Shown: positions 35,048-44,109 of the stretch, in pieces
Position numbering within the stretch: the first letter of the stretch is position 1
How the letters are laid out: each line of letters starts with the position of its first letter
Assembly (NCBI RefSeq): GCF_023276375.1
Contig: NZ_JALLPK010000001.1
Span: 3,162,001 to 3,226,000 of the forward strand
Reading direction: 5' to 3'
Source of the DNA: Halocatena marina
GTDB lineage: Archaea; Halobacteriota; Halobacteria; Halobacteriales; Haloarculaceae
Length of the DNA stretch: 64,000 nt
Translations under genes and position numbers: made by a program
The notes under the pieces: generated by a model
The model's database searches: none
The model's input: only the letters and a program-made list of their open reading frames with translations
What the model was told of the DNA's origin: nothing

Positions 35048-36547
35048 TCAGATCTGGTCAAGCCAGCTCTCGGCGCGTGTGGTGCTGACTTGCGCGGTTT
35101 CGGCAACCGTGTCAGTTGTGGTCGTTGCAAGATCATCGACCGTCTCGATGCCAGCCTCGCGCAGACGCATCGCGTACGTCGGACCGATGCCATCAACTGA
35201 CTCGACATCGGCAGTTAGTTCTGATTTGTTTGGCGTGTGGCTGTCGTCACCGATCTCGCTGTCGCTGTTCTCATCGCCAGACCCGGTGTCAACACCGGTC
35301 GTGGAGTCCCGGACCGCAACACCGCTGTCCTCTCCGTTGGTAGCTTCGGAACCGCTCGCTCCCGTACGAGATGATTCGAACGCGTCATCATCATCATTCT
35401 CGACAGTGTCGGACGATCGTTCGTGGAACCAGTCGGCCACCTCCGGCCAAACTTCCTCGTGGCTGCTACTGGAAACAGAGAGTCCGATGTGGCCGGTCGG
35501 ATATTCGATGGTTCGTACATCCTCGCTGCCGATCGCGTCGTTGAACGGTTTCGACGACTCCGACGGAATGAGATGATCGTACTCTCCCACGATCTGGAGG
35601 AGTGGCATATCGATCTCGCGGAGATCGACGTGCTTGTCTCCGATATACATCTCGTTTTTGTACAGTTTATTTTCCTGGTATATGTCCTGAAGGAACTGGA
35701 CGTAGGTTTCACCTGCCACGTCAATACCGTCAGAAAGCCAGCGTTCCATTCTGGCAAAATTCTTAACGAAATCTTCGTTTTCGAGATTGTCGTAGAGTCG
35801 GACGTACTTGCTGATGAAGTTCGAGATGGGATCCATCAGTGCGAATCCGACGTCCAGCATCTCTGCAGGCACGTTGCCGAAGGTTTCGGTCAGATCGTTC
35901 GGGTCGTAATACTCCTCATCACCCCACAGTTCGAGGATACCACCAGTGTCCTCGAAACAGAGACCGGCCGCCATCAATCCGAGCGCGTTGACTTTCTCGG
36001 GATGGAGTGCAGCGTACATCGCTGACATCGTCCCACCCATACAGTAGCCGAGGATGTTAATCGAATCCCGCCCAGATCGACGACAGATCTCCTTGACGCA
36101 GTTTTGAATGTATCGGTTGACGTAATCATCGAGTGTTAGAACCGAATCGAGACGCGAGGGTTCGTTCCAGTCGATGAGGTACACATCGTGGCCTTCCTCC
36201 AACAGGCGTCTGACGACGCTTCTGTCGGGCTGCAAATCGAGAATGAACGGCTTATTGATAAGCGCGTAGATGATGAGAATAGGGACATCGTTCTGTTCAC
36301 TCGTTTGCGACTCGTAGTGGAGTAGTTCGAGTTTATTCTCGGTGTAAACGACTTCGCTTGGAGTCTGACCTACTTCAACAGACGCAGTCTGATCGAGTCG
36401 CTCCGCGACGACCGGAAGCTTAGAAAGAGACTCAGAGGTCTCGTTGAGGACCTCGCGCTGGGTGTTGAGCGCCAGCGTAAACGGATTCATCAGCGACGGG
36501 GAGTAGTTGATATCATCCTTGCGTTTGCGTTGACTATTAGGTGCCAT
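35048..36547 (-). CDS. phaC: Class III PHA synthase, catalytic subunit
   Basis: Polymerises hydroxyacyl-CoA into polyhydroxyalkanoate on granules. The 499-residue protein has the lipase-like box GYCMGG (167-172) with catalytic C169, D324 in GEYDHL and H353 in TGHIGL. It lacks the long N-terminal domain of class I synthases. A C-terminal extension from about 375 is Ser/Glu-rich and ends in a helix-hairpin-helix-like motif ([19 protein letters not shown]). It follows phaE by six bases. Its stop lies about 17 bases from the TnpB element's right end. Confidence 0.95.
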   Translation of the reverse strand: MAPNSQRKRKDDINYSPSLMNPFTLALNTQREVLNETSESLSKLPVVAERLDQTASVEVGQTPSEVVYTENKLELLHYESQTSEQNDVPILIIYALINKPFILDLQPDRSVVRRLLEEGHDVYLIDWNEPSRLDSVLTLDDYVNRYIQNCVKEICRRSGRDSINILGYCMGGTMSAMYAALHPEKVNALGLMAAGLCFEDTGGILELWGDEEYYDPNDLTETFGNVPAEMLDVGFALMDPISNFISKYVRLYDNLENEDFVKNFARMERWLSDGIDVAGETYVQFLQDIYQENKLYKNEMYIGDKHVDLREIDMPLLQIVGEYDHLIPSESSKPFNDAIGSEDVRTIEYPTGHIGLSVSSSSHEEVWPEVADWFHERSSDTVENDDDDAFESSRTGASGSEATNGEDSGVAVRDSTTGVDTGSGDENSDSEIGDDSHTPNKSELTADVESVDGIGPTYAMRLREAGIETVDDLATTTTDTVAETAQVSTTRAESWLDQI

Positions 36548-36553
36548 GATCGT

Positions 36554-37105
36554 TCATTCGAGTTGCTCTATGATTCGATCGAGCTTCTCTTCGACCCGAT
36601 GCTGTCGTCGTTCGAGTTCGACGAGGCGCTGTGCAACTTCGTCAACCTCCTCCCGGGTCGGGAGTCCAAGCTGTGCGAGCGTCTCCTGACTGATCTCTTC
36701 TGTCTGCTGTTGGATTTCCATCATCGTTTCAACAACATCACCGGTCGCAGCAGCGAACGCCGAGGTGCCCATCACTTCTTTGAACGCCTCGTTTGCGGTG
36801 CGCAACCAGATATCGCGGAATTCGGTGATGGAGACGTCTTCGCCCTCCGCGGCGTCGACAGTGCGCTCGAACATCTCGTCAGCAGCGTTCATCCAAACGC
36901 TGTAAGCGCGGTTGTACGCCTCGAAGCTCTCAGTCATCATCTCCTCGTCCGGCATCGACTGCTCCATCGTGTCCGCCCACGACTCCATAAATTTCGCTTG
37001 GGTCTCCATGTTCTGCTCGACCGACTTTGTCATCGTCTCGTTCATCTGTTCGATCGCCCGGTTCCAGTGCTCTAATACGTCCTCTCCCGTGTCACTCATT
37101 GCCAT
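36554..37105 (-). CDS. phaE: PHA synthase subunit PhaE
   Basis: Partner subunit of the class III synthase, needed for PhaC activity. The 183-residue protein is almost wholly helical: WNRAIEQMNETMTKSVEQNM at the N-terminus, YNRAYSVWMNAADEMFERTV and FRDIWLRTANEAFKEVMGTS in the middle and a coiled-coil end (LVELERRQHRVEEKLDRIIE). The layout and neighbourhood match haloarchaeal PhaE, which is shorter than bacterial PhaE. An in-frame ATG at 37099 is an equally possible start. Confidence 0.92.
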   Translation of the reverse strand: MAMSDTGEDVLEHWNRAIEQMNETMTKSVEQNMETQAKFMESWADTMEQSMPDEEMMTESFEAYNRAYSVWMNAADEMFERTVDAAEGEDVSITEFRDIWLRTANEAFKEVMGTSAFAAATGDVVETMMEIQQQTEEISQETLAQLGLPTREEVDEVAQRLVELERRQHRVEEKLDRIIEQLE

Positions 37106-37138
37106 CGGTTTCTAAATAGTAGGAGGGTGAATGAAAGT

Positions 37139-37756
37139 TTATGCGTCCTCGAGCTTGATTGCTCGTTCCTGCAACGCTTCGAACTGTTCTACCTGCTCCT
37201 CGAAACGCTCTTGGAACAGTTCAGCTTGCTCCTCGAAACGCTCTTGGAACTGTTTTGACTGTGCATCCATATCAGACTGCAGCTCTTCGATCTGCAGTCT
37301 GACCTGTTCAAATGTGTCAACAGTCTGGTATTCCATATCCTCGTGCGCATCGAGGAGTAGCTCTGTCTGCGAGGAAAGTACCCGAAGGTACTCCTCCATC
37401 ATCTCGTCGTAGGTGTCGATGCCCTTCTCGAATTCATCTTCAGCCACATCGAACGATTCTCTGTGGGCATCAAGCAGCGCGTCGTACTGTTCATCGATCA
37501 TCGCACGGACTTCGTTGACAGGGCCGGTCAGTCCGGGAACCGTTGCTTCGACCGTGTTGAGATACGTATGCAGCGTTTTACGCGATAGCTCGACACCCTG
37601 TCGCTGCGCGTCCTCCTGTGAACCCATACTCCCGACGAACGCATGGGTCATGTTCTGTTGCATCTCGATCGATCGCTCGAACATCTGCCGTCCTTGCTCG
37701 ATCGTGCTGCGCTGCAGTTCGAACGCCGTGCTGATAGGTGTCGTGTACTCACTCAT
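37139..37756 (-). CDS. phaP: Phasin PhaP
   Basis: A 205-residue helical granule-associated protein. It begins MSEYTTPISTAFELQRSTIE and is rich in Gln and Glu. The C-terminal region is a coiled coil with a near-perfect internal duplication, QERFEEQAELF and QERFEEQVEQF, matching a 24-base DNA repeat at 37194-37217 and 37227-37250 (period 33). The start at 37756 overlaps phaR by eight bases. Phasins coat PHA granules and control their size; function follows the phaR-P-E-C order known in Haloferax mediterranei. Confidence 0.9.
   Translation of the reverse strand: MSEYTTPISTAFELQRSTIEQGRQMFERSIEMQQNMTHAFVGSMGSQEDAQRQGVELSRKTLHTYLNTVEATVPGLTGPVNEVRAMIDEQYDALLDAHRESFDVAEDEFEKGIDTYDEMMEEYLRVLSSQTELLLDAHEDMEYQTVDTFEQVRLQIEELQSDMDAQSKQFQERFEEQAELFQERFEEQVEQFEALQERAIKLEDA
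37194..37250. repeat. 24-base direct repeat, period 33, within phaP
   Basis: Two identical 24-base copies (37194-37217 and 37227-37250) encode an 11-residue repeat of the phasin coiled coil. The 11-residue period is a hendecad. Recombination between the copies would remove or add a repeat in frame. Confidence 0.85.
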
Positions 37757-38063
37757 TGGTCTCACCAGTGTGATTGCGTTTGACCGGGACGACGATTGTT
37801 TGAACGATGTCACCTTCGTCGATGTCGAGGGCTTCGCGTTCAGCATCGGGGATGCTGATGCGTCCACCGCTTTGCACCCTCGTTTTGAACATCGCTGTTT
37901 GGCTCAATGCTCCCAGCTGGGAGCTGAATCCCGACGGATCGGCCAGCCCGAGCATCTGTCGGATCATCTTTTGTTGATTATCGATCGCTTGTTCGCTGGC
38001 CTGTTGTACCCCCCGAGTGAACGCAGTCGGAGGCCACATGGGACCGTCGTTCTCGTTTGACAT
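37749..38063 (-). CDS. phaR: PhaR-type AbrB regulator
   Basis: A 104-residue protein with a C-terminal AbrB/SpoVT swapped-hairpin domain: FKTRVQSGGRISIPDAERE, then ALDIDEGDIVQTIVVPVKR. The N-terminal half (FTRGVQQASEQAIDNQQKMI) is helical and phasin-like. In Haloferax mediterranei the equivalent protein binds granules and represses the phaRP promoter; this gene sits at the same place at the head of the pha operon. Autorepression is inferred from that homology. Confidence 0.88.
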   Translation of the reverse strand: MSNENDGPMWPPTAFTRGVQQASEQAIDNQQKMIRQMLGLADPSGFSSQLGALSQTAMFKTRVQSGGRISIPDAEREALDIDEGDIVQTIVVPVKRNHTGETNE

Positions 38064-38111
38064 CGCCTATTACCACTGAACACCTTTTGAGACTTAAGAA
38101 TTGCGCTCATC

Positions 38112-38137
38112 ACCATTCAATACCATTCAATACCATA
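38112..38137. promoter_or_regulatory. Tandem 10-bp repeats between phaR and phaJ
   Basis: ACCATTCAAT occurs twice in tandem (38112-38121, 38122-38131), then ACCATA. Copies spaced one helical turn apart in the 139-base divergent spacer suit a regulator site. For phaR, a TATA-like TTAAG zone near 38094-38100 lies next to the repeats. PhaR is the obvious candidate protein; this is inference. Confidence 0.5.
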
Positions 38138-38169
38138 ACGTTTGTCAACTCCTCGGGAGGAACCGACAG

Positions 38170-38178
38170 TTTTTAAAC
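38170..38178 (+). promoter_or_regulatory. TATA box for the MaoC/PhaJ-like gene
   Basis: TTTTTAAAC at about 38170-38178 lies about 28 bases before the ATG at 38203, the spacing expected for a leaderless haloarchaeal transcript. A purine-rich GACCGACAG-like stretch just upstream could act as BRE. Confidence 0.55.
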
Positions 38179-38202
38179 CTCGACCGATAAGTATAGGCGT
38201 TC

Positions 38203-38802
38203 ATGAGCTCCGGGTCATACCCGTCCATTTTTCGAGCGTGGACGCGGTCGTCGTCCCTCTTGTTCAATAGTTTGATCGAGGCGAACCGGGCCGCTGTCGC
38301 TACGTTTGGTGTTTCCGCTGATCAAGAAACACCAACCGAAGAGCGAATCACGCCCAACGCTACCCTCGAAGAATGGAATACCAAACGTTCTATCCGCGAA
38401 GATGGAACGCTCTCAGTCGATGACTCAATCCAGTTTTCGAAGACGCTTTCCGAGATGGATGTCGTACGCTTTGCGACAGCCAGCGGTGATACTAATCCAC
38501 TCCATCTCGATGCAGAGAAGGCGAAAGAGACACGCTTCGAAGGCCAAATTGTCCACGGGATCCTCGCTTCTGGGTTGATCAGCGCCGCGCTCGCTCGACT
38601 CCCGGGCGACGTCATCTACCTATCACAGGACGTAGAGTTCCTGCGACCGATCCCGATCGGAGAGTATACCAGCGCTTACGTCGAGGTTGCAGAGAACCTT
38701 GGAGGCAACCGTTACCGTCTCATCACGCAAGTTCTCACCGACGACGAGCAGATCGCCATCGACGGCGAAGCAACCATTCTTATCGACGAATCGCCGAACT
38801 GA
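38203..38802 (+). CDS. phaJ: MaoC-type (R)-specific enoyl-CoA hydratase
   Basis: Hydratase that turns trans-2-enoyl-CoA into (R)-3-hydroxyacyl-CoA, linking beta-oxidation to PHA. The hot-dog fold core is at residues 85-195: FSKTLSEMDVVRFATASGDTNPLH carries the catalytic Asp and His (shown in two pieces: SEMDVVRFATASGD, TNPLHLD), then FEGQIVHGILASGLISAAL and SQDVEFLRPIPIGEY. About 80 N-terminal residues precede it, as in haloarchaeal homologues. It is divergent from phaR. The PHA role is inferred from context; the symbol is provisional. Confidence 0.85.
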   Translation: MSSGSYPSIFRAWTRSSSLLFNSLIEANRAAVATFGVSADQETPTEERITPNATLEEWNTKRSIREDGTLSVDDSIQFSKTLSEMDVVRFATASGDTNPLHLDAEKAKETRFEGQIVHGILASGLISAALARLPGDVIYLSQDVEFLRPIPIGEYTSAYVEVAENLGGNRYRLITQVLTDDEQIAIDGEATILIDESPN

Positions 38803-38886
38803 TCGCGTCGCTTTTTCGTGGTCCACAAGAGATCGAGTGACAATGCAAACACACTCGCACGTCGACCAATTCGTCGAGTGTCAGTT

Positions 38887-39768
38887 TCACTCAATGAATT
38901 CGGTCACAATGCTGTTGAACGTGTTTGGCCGTTCGCGTGGTGTCCAGTGACCACAGCCGTCGATGAGTTCGAGATTGGCCTCTGGACTGTCCCGTGCTGC
39001 CCGGACTGACCAGTTCGATGGCAAGAGCGGATCGGCTGTACCGTGAACGAACAGCGTCGGTACAGTGAGATTTGGGAGTCGTGGAACGTGATTCGTTTTC
39101 AAGCCATCAAAGCGGAATTCGCTCCGTTGCCAACTCGTCTGCGCTCGTCCAGCGCCCGGCAGCTGTACGATTCGATAGATATCTTCGACAAGATCATCCG
39201 GCACGGTGTCTCCGACGAGTCCTTGGAGACTCCTTCGAACTGCTGTGCGCGTATCCGTCGCTGTTCTCCAGAGCAGCCGACCAGTCCCCGGCAACCGGAG
39301 TGCAAGACTCGCAGGGGCCCGCCACAGTGCGTCTCCACCAAGACCGTAGCTGTTCACGAGAACGAGCTTTCGAACCGTTTCGGGCGCATCGAGCGCGTGC
39401 CCGAGGGCGACACATCCCCCCATCGACGTTCCCACCAGATCGACATTGTCTCCAGCAAGTGTATCGAGAAACCGTTCGAACACCTCCCGGTAGAACGACG
39501 TCGTGTACTGAACATCGGGATTCTCGCTCTTCCCGTGTCCGGGGAAATCGAACGAAATGACCCGCCGATTCTCAGCGGTTGGTGGGATGAAATGACGAAA
39601 CGACACCCGCGCCGCGTCGAGACCGATACCATGCAACAGGACGAGCGGCGGCTCCGCGGTGTCTCGTGTTCCTGTCTCGTAGTACTGTATCTCAACGGTT
39701 TGTTGTGGTCGTTTTCCCGTCCCCTCGACAGTGAGCGATACCCGACCTGAATCAGCGGTCACACTCAT
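38887..39768 (-). CDS. Alpha/beta hydrolase
   Basis: A 293-residue soluble alpha/beta hydrolase. Visible parts: oxyanion region VLLHGIGLDA, SFDFPGHGKSENPDV, the nucleophile elbow GTSMGG (Ser), the acid in HGTADPLLP and the His in DGCGHWTPRERP. It could be an esterase, a lactonase or a PHA-related hydrolase; the pha genes nearby hint at the last but the intracellular depolymerase families are not clearly matched. It converges with the MaoC-type gene. Confidence 0.85.
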   Translation of the reverse strand: MSVTADSGRVSLTVEGTGKRPQQTVEIQYYETGTRDTAEPPLVLLHGIGLDAARVSFRHFIPPTAENRRVISFDFPGHGKSENPDVQYTTSFYREVFERFLDTLAGDNVDLVGTSMGGCVALGHALDAPETVRKLVLVNSYGLGGDALWRAPASLALRLPGTGRLLWRTATDTRTAVRRSLQGLVGDTVPDDLVEDIYRIVQLPGAGRAQTSWQRSEFRFDGLKTNHVPRLPNLTVPTLFVHGTADPLLPSNWSVRAARDSPEANLELIDGCGHWTPRERPNTFNSIVTEFIE

Positions 39769-39844
39769 TGATTCACCATTTAGTCTCGACGCGTATTGCT
39801 CACCCGGTCACAGCGTCGCCGAAGTTTCACTGAGTCGTCAGCAG

Positions 39845-40327
39845 TTATTTCTCGACATCAAGCAGCGCAACTCGTTCGCGGACGAGATCCGAAAGCGTTG
39901 CGTCCGTCGCTGCGATCTCTGCATCGCTGATATCGAAGTACGATCGCACCCGAGATTCGTCGTACGCACCGAGTGTCGCCGCCGGTTCGAGCATCGACCG
40001 AACCGGTTCGACAGCGCGCTCGTCACCGTCAACCAACACGACGATCTCCGTTTCGCCTTCGCTAACGCCCAATTCGAGCGCCTGATCGATCTGCCTTCGT
40101 CCGGCTGCGTACAGTAATATTTCCACTCCTCGCTCGCGCGCGATGTTTGCTCCTCGCTCGATGGCTCGATCCGCAAGCGCGAGTGCCCGTTCGAGATGCG
40201 CCCGATCGACCACATAGCGGGCGTCAAACGCCTGCACGGTCGTTTCGTACTCGGATTCAATCTCTCCAAGCTGTGCGATGAATGCGTCTACGTCGTCGAT
40301 GGTCGCCCGACCTTCGAGTAGTTGCAT
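39845..40327 (-). CDS. cgi121: KEOPS complex subunit Cgi121
   Basis: A 160-residue protein of the Cgi121/CGI-121 family, the KEOPS subunit that recruits tRNA for t6A synthesis. Typical stretches are VVDRAHLERALALADRAIERG, ILLYAAGRRQIDQALELGVSEGETEIVV (in parts) and a C-terminal LSDLVRERVALL. Its ATG overlaps the Hel308 stop by one base (TGATG-type arrangement), so it is translationally coupled. The pairing of cgi121 with the hel308 helicase recurs in haloarchaea, though the two functions are not obviously related. Confidence 0.9.
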   Translation of the reverse strand: MQLLEGRATIDDVDAFIAQLGEIESEYETTVQAFDARYVVDRAHLERALALADRAIERGANIARERGVEILLYAAGRRQIDQALELGVSEGETEIVVLVDGDERAVEPVRSMLEPAATLGAYDESRVRSYFDISDAEIAATDATLSDLVRERVALLDVEK

Positions 40328-42561
40328 CAGAAATCACCGAGTCTCGACTGATCCTCTTGTGCTCGTGGGGTCTCTGGTTCGGGTCGTGCCTGTTCGTCCG
40401 CACGAACACCGTCCATCGAAGGGTCGGTGTGACCGACGTGTTTGAGGATAGTTTCTGCCGTTTTCGTCCGACCACGGAGCGCACCGAGCACAACGCTCTT
40501 TTCGGCCTCGCGGAGGTCTGCTCGCGTCTCGATGCCCGCATCATACAGCCTTCGGGCGCGCTTTCTCCCGACGCCACGGACGTCAGCAAGATCGATGAGT
40601 TCATCGCTGACACCGTGTTGAACGCGCTTTCGCGCCTCGTGGACCGCTGGCGCGACTTCGATATCCAACTCGCCAGCGAGTCGCTCCGTTGCGCCAAGGA
40701 GCCACTCGGCGGTGTCGACCTTGCCACGGATATCGCCCGGCCCAACGCCGTAGCGATCCGTAATGCGGTCCTCGTCCTCCTCGCTCGCCCAATCTTCGAG
40801 GAGACGGGCCGTTTTCAGCGCCGAAAGCCACTCCTCGAAACGGCCTTCTTCGAACTCGCTCGGCATCGCTCCGAGAAACTCCGTCTCGCGCTCGTACGCC
40901 GTCATCGTGTACTCCTCACGGTCGCCAGAGCGCAGATACAGCTCGTACATATCCGGCGTTCGACAGACAAGATGATACAGCCCGAACGCCGTCGGCTCGC
41001 TTGCCCCACGGAGCCCATCGACGATCTCCGCTGCGCTCATCGGATCGAGATACAGCCGCGAGACTGTGTGGCCGAGGCTCGTAGCGATGAGTTGCTCGCC
41101 CGTCTGTTCGAGAAATTCGTTCGTGACGAGATACGCGATCACGTCATCAGTCACTCGTTCGAGACGCCCTCGTTCATTCGTCTGTGTGGCGTACAGCGTT
41201 CGATCGAGGAACGTCAACAGCTCCTCACGCGAATCCGCAACGCCCGAGGCGACGGTAGCGAGAATGTGCGTCCGGAGTGCTGGTTCAGCCGCAAGCTTCG
41301 AACGGACCGCTTCGGGTTCGGCCCACACGTACTCCTCGAAAAGTTCGTCCAACTCGTCGTGGCTGTTCGCCAGCAGTAATGCCTCACCGTATGGATCGAG
41401 TCCTGGCCTGCCCGCCCGCCCGAACATCTGGTGAACTTCGAGTACCGATAGCGGGGCCATACCGCCGACAGAGCCGTCATAGCGTCGCCAGTCGCGCACG
41501 ACTACGCGCCGCGACGGTGTGTTCACACCGGCCGCAAGCGTCGGTGTCGCTACGACAACCTTGACGAGTCGATCGCGGAAGGCGTCCTCGATGAGCGTCC
41601 TGTTGTCTCTCGCCAAGCCTGCGTGGTGAAACGCTGCCCCACGCTCGACAACGTGCGCAAGATCCGAGCTCGTCTCCGTGTCGCTCACGTTCCTGATCTC
41701 CTCAGCGACAGCTTCCAACCCTTCTTCTTCCGCTCCGGTGAGAGCATCGTTCGTCACGCTTGCGAGGCGCTTTGCCGCTCCTTCGGCGTTGCGTCGGGAG
41801 TTAACGAACACGAGCGTCGAGCCGTCGTCATCGAGCGTCTCTCTGACGATGGCCGCCGTTGGCTTTTCGCCGCGCTTGACCGAGAGTTCCGTCTGTTCTC
41901 CGTCATCGAAATGAAGCGCTTGTCCGTAGTGAACACCCGTCCGGAGATCAATGGGTCGCCAGTCAGAGTCAATGAGTGCTGCATCGAGCCACTCGGCCAC
42001 CTCATCCGCATTGCCGACCGTCGCCGACAGCGCCACGATTTGGACGTTTGGGTTGTGCCGTCTGAGTTTTGCAAGCGTCACTTCGAGCGTCGGTCCGCGG
42101 TTCGAATCGTCAACGAGGTGTACCTCGTCCGAAACGACACACGAGAGATCGTCGATCCACGGCGCATCGTTGCGCACGAGCGAATCGACCTTCTCACTCG
42201 TGGCCACGATGATGTCACACTTTGCAAGCCACTCGCCGCTCGATTCGTAGTTCCCAGTCGAGACGCCGATCGAGACACCGTACTCCTCGTACTGCTCGAA
42301 TTCGCGGTGCTTCTCGCTTGCGAGTGCCCGCAGTGGGACAATATACAGCGCCTTGCCTCCACGAGCAACGCTGGAAATCATCGCCAACTCAGCGATGAGC
42401 GTCTTTCCGCTTGCGGTCGGCACACTCGCAACGACGTTTTCGCCCTCAGTTACGCCCGCTTCGACTGCGTTCGCCTGTGGTGGATAGAGTTCCTTGACAC
42501 CCGCACTGTGGAGATGCCCCGGCATCCAGTCCGGCACTCCCGGCAGCGATTCGACATCCAT
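40327..42561 (-). CDS. hel308: ATP-dependent DNA helicase Hel308
   Basis: A 744-residue SF2 helicase of the Hel308/Hjm family that unwinds lagging strands at stalled forks. Motifs: [11 protein letters not shown] (Q), [14 protein letters not shown] (Walker A, about 45-58), SDEVHLVDD (II), ALSATVGN (III), [13 protein letters not shown] (IV), [11 protein letters not shown] (V) and [10 protein letters not shown] (VI). The ratchet domain and a C-terminal HhH ([20 protein letters not shown]) follow, then a tail ending [10 protein letters not shown], close to a PCNA/RPA-interaction-like end. Start at 42561 gives the usual N-terminus. Confidence 0.96.
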   Translation of the reverse strand: MDVESLPGVPDWMPGHLHSAGVKELYPPQANAVEAGVTEGENVVASVPTASGKTLIAELAMISSVARGGKALYIVPLRALASEKHREFEQYEEYGVSIGVSTGNYESSGEWLAKCDIIVATSEKVDSLVRNDAPWIDDLSCVVSDEVHLVDDSNRGPTLEVTLAKLRRHNPNVQIVALSATVGNADEVAEWLDAALIDSDWRPIDLRTGVHYGQALHFDDGEQTELSVKRGEKPTAAIVRETLDDDGSTLVFVNSRRNAEGAAKRLASVTNDALTGAEEEGLEAVAEEIRNVSDTETSSDLAHVVERGAAFHHAGLARDNRTLIEDAFRDRLVKVVVATPTLAAGVNTPSRRVVVRDWRRYDGSVGGMAPLSVLEVHQMFGRAGRPGLDPYGEALLLANSHDELDELFEEYVWAEPEAVRSKLAAEPALRTHILATVASGVADSREELLTFLDRTLYATQTNERGRLERVTDDVIAYLVTNEFLEQTGEQLIATSLGHTVSRLYLDPMSAAEIVDGLRGASEPTAFGLYHLVCRTPDMYELYLRSGDREEYTMTAYERETEFLGAMPSEFEEGRFEEWLSALKTARLLEDWASEEDEDRITDRYGVGPGDIRGKVDTAEWLLGATERLAGELDIEVAPAVHEARKRVQHGVSDELIDLADVRGVGRKRARRLYDAGIETRADLREAEKSVVLGALRGRTKTAETILKHVGHTDPSMDGVRADEQARPEPETPRAQEDQSRLGDF

Positions 42562-42827
42562 TACGGACTACTTCGTGCTTTCTCGGGTTTAACTGCTGTG
42601 CAGGGCGCTTCATCAGTTAGTTTCGTGTTGTGCGCATTCGACGCGTTCAAGCAGAAGACGGAGCTCGAAAACGAGGAACAGACCGAACGATCTGGAAATT
42701 GTGGCGCGAGGAAGAATAGTAGATAGTGAGAGCAGTAGACGATGTCAGACGTATTATTCGTGACAGCGGTAGGATCAGACAATTCTGGCCCGACAGCCAT
42801 TTGATAGCCGTTCTCGAAACACGACAC

Positions 42828-43073
42828 ATGAAGATCGAATTCGATCGTGACACGTGCATTGGAATGTTCCAGTGCGTCGCCGAGTGGGATGGATTCGAGC
42901 GGGACGAAAACGCTGGAAAAGCCATCCTCGTAGACAGCGAAGAAGAGCAACCGGACACGTTCGTCCGCGAAATACCAGCGGACGCAGAACTCGATGCGAA
43001 GTTCGCTGCCCGCGTCTGTCCCGTCGATGCCATCACCGTCTACGACGACGACGGAGAGCAGATAATCCCATAA
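42828..43073 (+). CDS. Ferredoxin with three cluster cysteines
   Basis: An 81-residue acidic ferredoxin (MKIEFDRDTCIGMFQCVAEW). Cys10, Cys16 (CIGMFQC) and Cys64 (ARVCPVDAI) would bind a [3Fe-4S] or a 4Fe cluster with a non-Cys ligand; the usual second and third Cys of CxxCxxC are absent. Electron partner unknown. The ATG at 42828 fits the family; upstream in-frame extension is atypical. It lies between the Hel308 promoter and the convergent rhodopsin gene. Confidence 0.85.
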   Translation: MKIEFDRDTCIGMFQCVAEWDGFERDENAGKAILVDSEEEQPDTFVREIPADAELDAKFAARVCPVDAITVYDDDGEQIIP

Positions 43074-43158
43074 ACTGTCACAGGATACTCGGTACTCACG
43101 CACGGCGTGAAAGTTGCAGTGTATCACCAGTCTCGGCTCTCGAAATCGGAGAAGATAC

Positions 43159-43920
43159 TCAGTTCAGAAGCGTTGGTGTTCGCGTCCCCGTCGTTTGTTC
43201 GCGGATGGTATCGCTTCGAAGGAGGAGCGCACCGACTCCGATTTTCGCGAGGAGGTCGACAACGAGGTACGCAAACAGCGTGACAGTCGGAGCGATAACG
43301 TTGATCACGTGGCCGAGCAGCCAGATCGTTGGATAGAGCGCCCAGAGGACGATAACGATGTTCCGGAGCATGCTGAACAGCATCGCCACCTCCGTTGACT
43401 GTTTGGCAGCCTCTCGTGAGAGCGGGCGGACTAACAACCCGAGCACACCGAGGTAGGCGACAACACTCGCGCCCCACAGTACGAAACGGAAAGTCTCGCT
43501 ATCGAGCCCAGCCATCCCTCTCGTCGTGATTACGGTGACAAGTCCGAACAGAATCATCGAAGCGTCGAAGCCGACGAGAATAATGATCATCCGGCGCGTC
43601 CCTTCCGCGAGCAGCGCGAGTGCGAGTAATATCAGCGGCGTCGTGAGCAACCAATCCACGTAATGTATCCAATAGATCGTTTGCGTTTGACCGCCGTCGG
43701 CCACAGTCATGACACCGTAGCCGAGCGTCATCGCAAGATACGCGACAGCTGCGATGGCTGAGACAGCAACGGTAATGATGTAGTATCTTCTCGCTTTCGG
43801 ATTCTGTTCTCCCCACCCAGTTCCGACGAAATACGTCGTTCCAAACACCATACCGATCGTCCCGAGCAGTAACCAGACGCGGCCGCTATCGATGGCTCCT
43901 GCCTGTAGCAACACTGCCAT
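43159..43920 (-). CDS. Microbial rhodopsin, bacteriorhodopsin-like
   Basis: A 253-residue seven-helix retinal protein. Compared with bacteriorhodopsin (BR): counterion D89 (BR D85) in YVDWLLTTPL, D119 (D115), D222 (D212) and Schiff-base K226 (K216) in VDLLAKIGVG are kept. The proton donor D96 is A100, R82 is H86, and E194/E204 of the release group are V205/T214. The start at 43920 is supported by the TATA-like element at 43946-43954 (about 26-30 bases upstream); an open extension to 44067 crosses that promoter. It lies divergent to a lycopene cyclase that can supply retinal precursor. Pump or sensor role is open; no transducer gene is next to it. Confidence 0.9.
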   Translation of the reverse strand: MAVLLQAGAIDSGRVWLLLGTIGMVFGTTYFVGTGWGEQNPKARRYYIITVAVSAIAAVAYLAMTLGYGVMTVADGGQTQTIYWIHYVDWLLTTPLILLALALLAEGTRRMIIILVGFDASMILFGLVTVITTRGMAGLDSETFRFVLWGASVVAYLGVLGLLVRPLSREAAKQSTEVAMLFSMLRNIVIVLWALYPTIWLLGHVINVIAPTVTLFAYLVVDLLAKIGVGALLLRSDTIREQTTGTRTPTLLN

Positions 43921-43945
43921 CGAACTGGATATCGAGGGTGCCAGA

Positions 43946-43954
43946 CTTATATTT
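43946..43954 (-). promoter_or_regulatory. TATA box for the rhodopsin gene
   Basis: AAATATAAG on the minus strand is centred about 30 bases before the rhodopsin ATG at 43920, suiting a leaderless or very short leader. It decides against the upstream in-frame starts, which would lie upstream of this promoter. Confidence 0.55.
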
Positions 43955-44109
43955 GACTCTATCAGTGTTAGCATCGATGCGTACGCAGTTACCACACTGA
44001 CAGTGGATATACCCCACGAGATGCTCCTCAGCGCAGTGTCCCCACCTGAACCGAACAACCCGTTCAACCGACGCTTTGTTGTTGCTCGGTCTCGCTCTCC
44101 GAGTGACTC

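Noticed and set aside
40282-42726. Two long open frames opposite hel308 (365 and 367 codons)
   Set aside because: Their translations are basic and Arg/Cys-rich with no family match, as expected for antisense shadows of a strongly biased coding sequence; Hel308 has all motifs.
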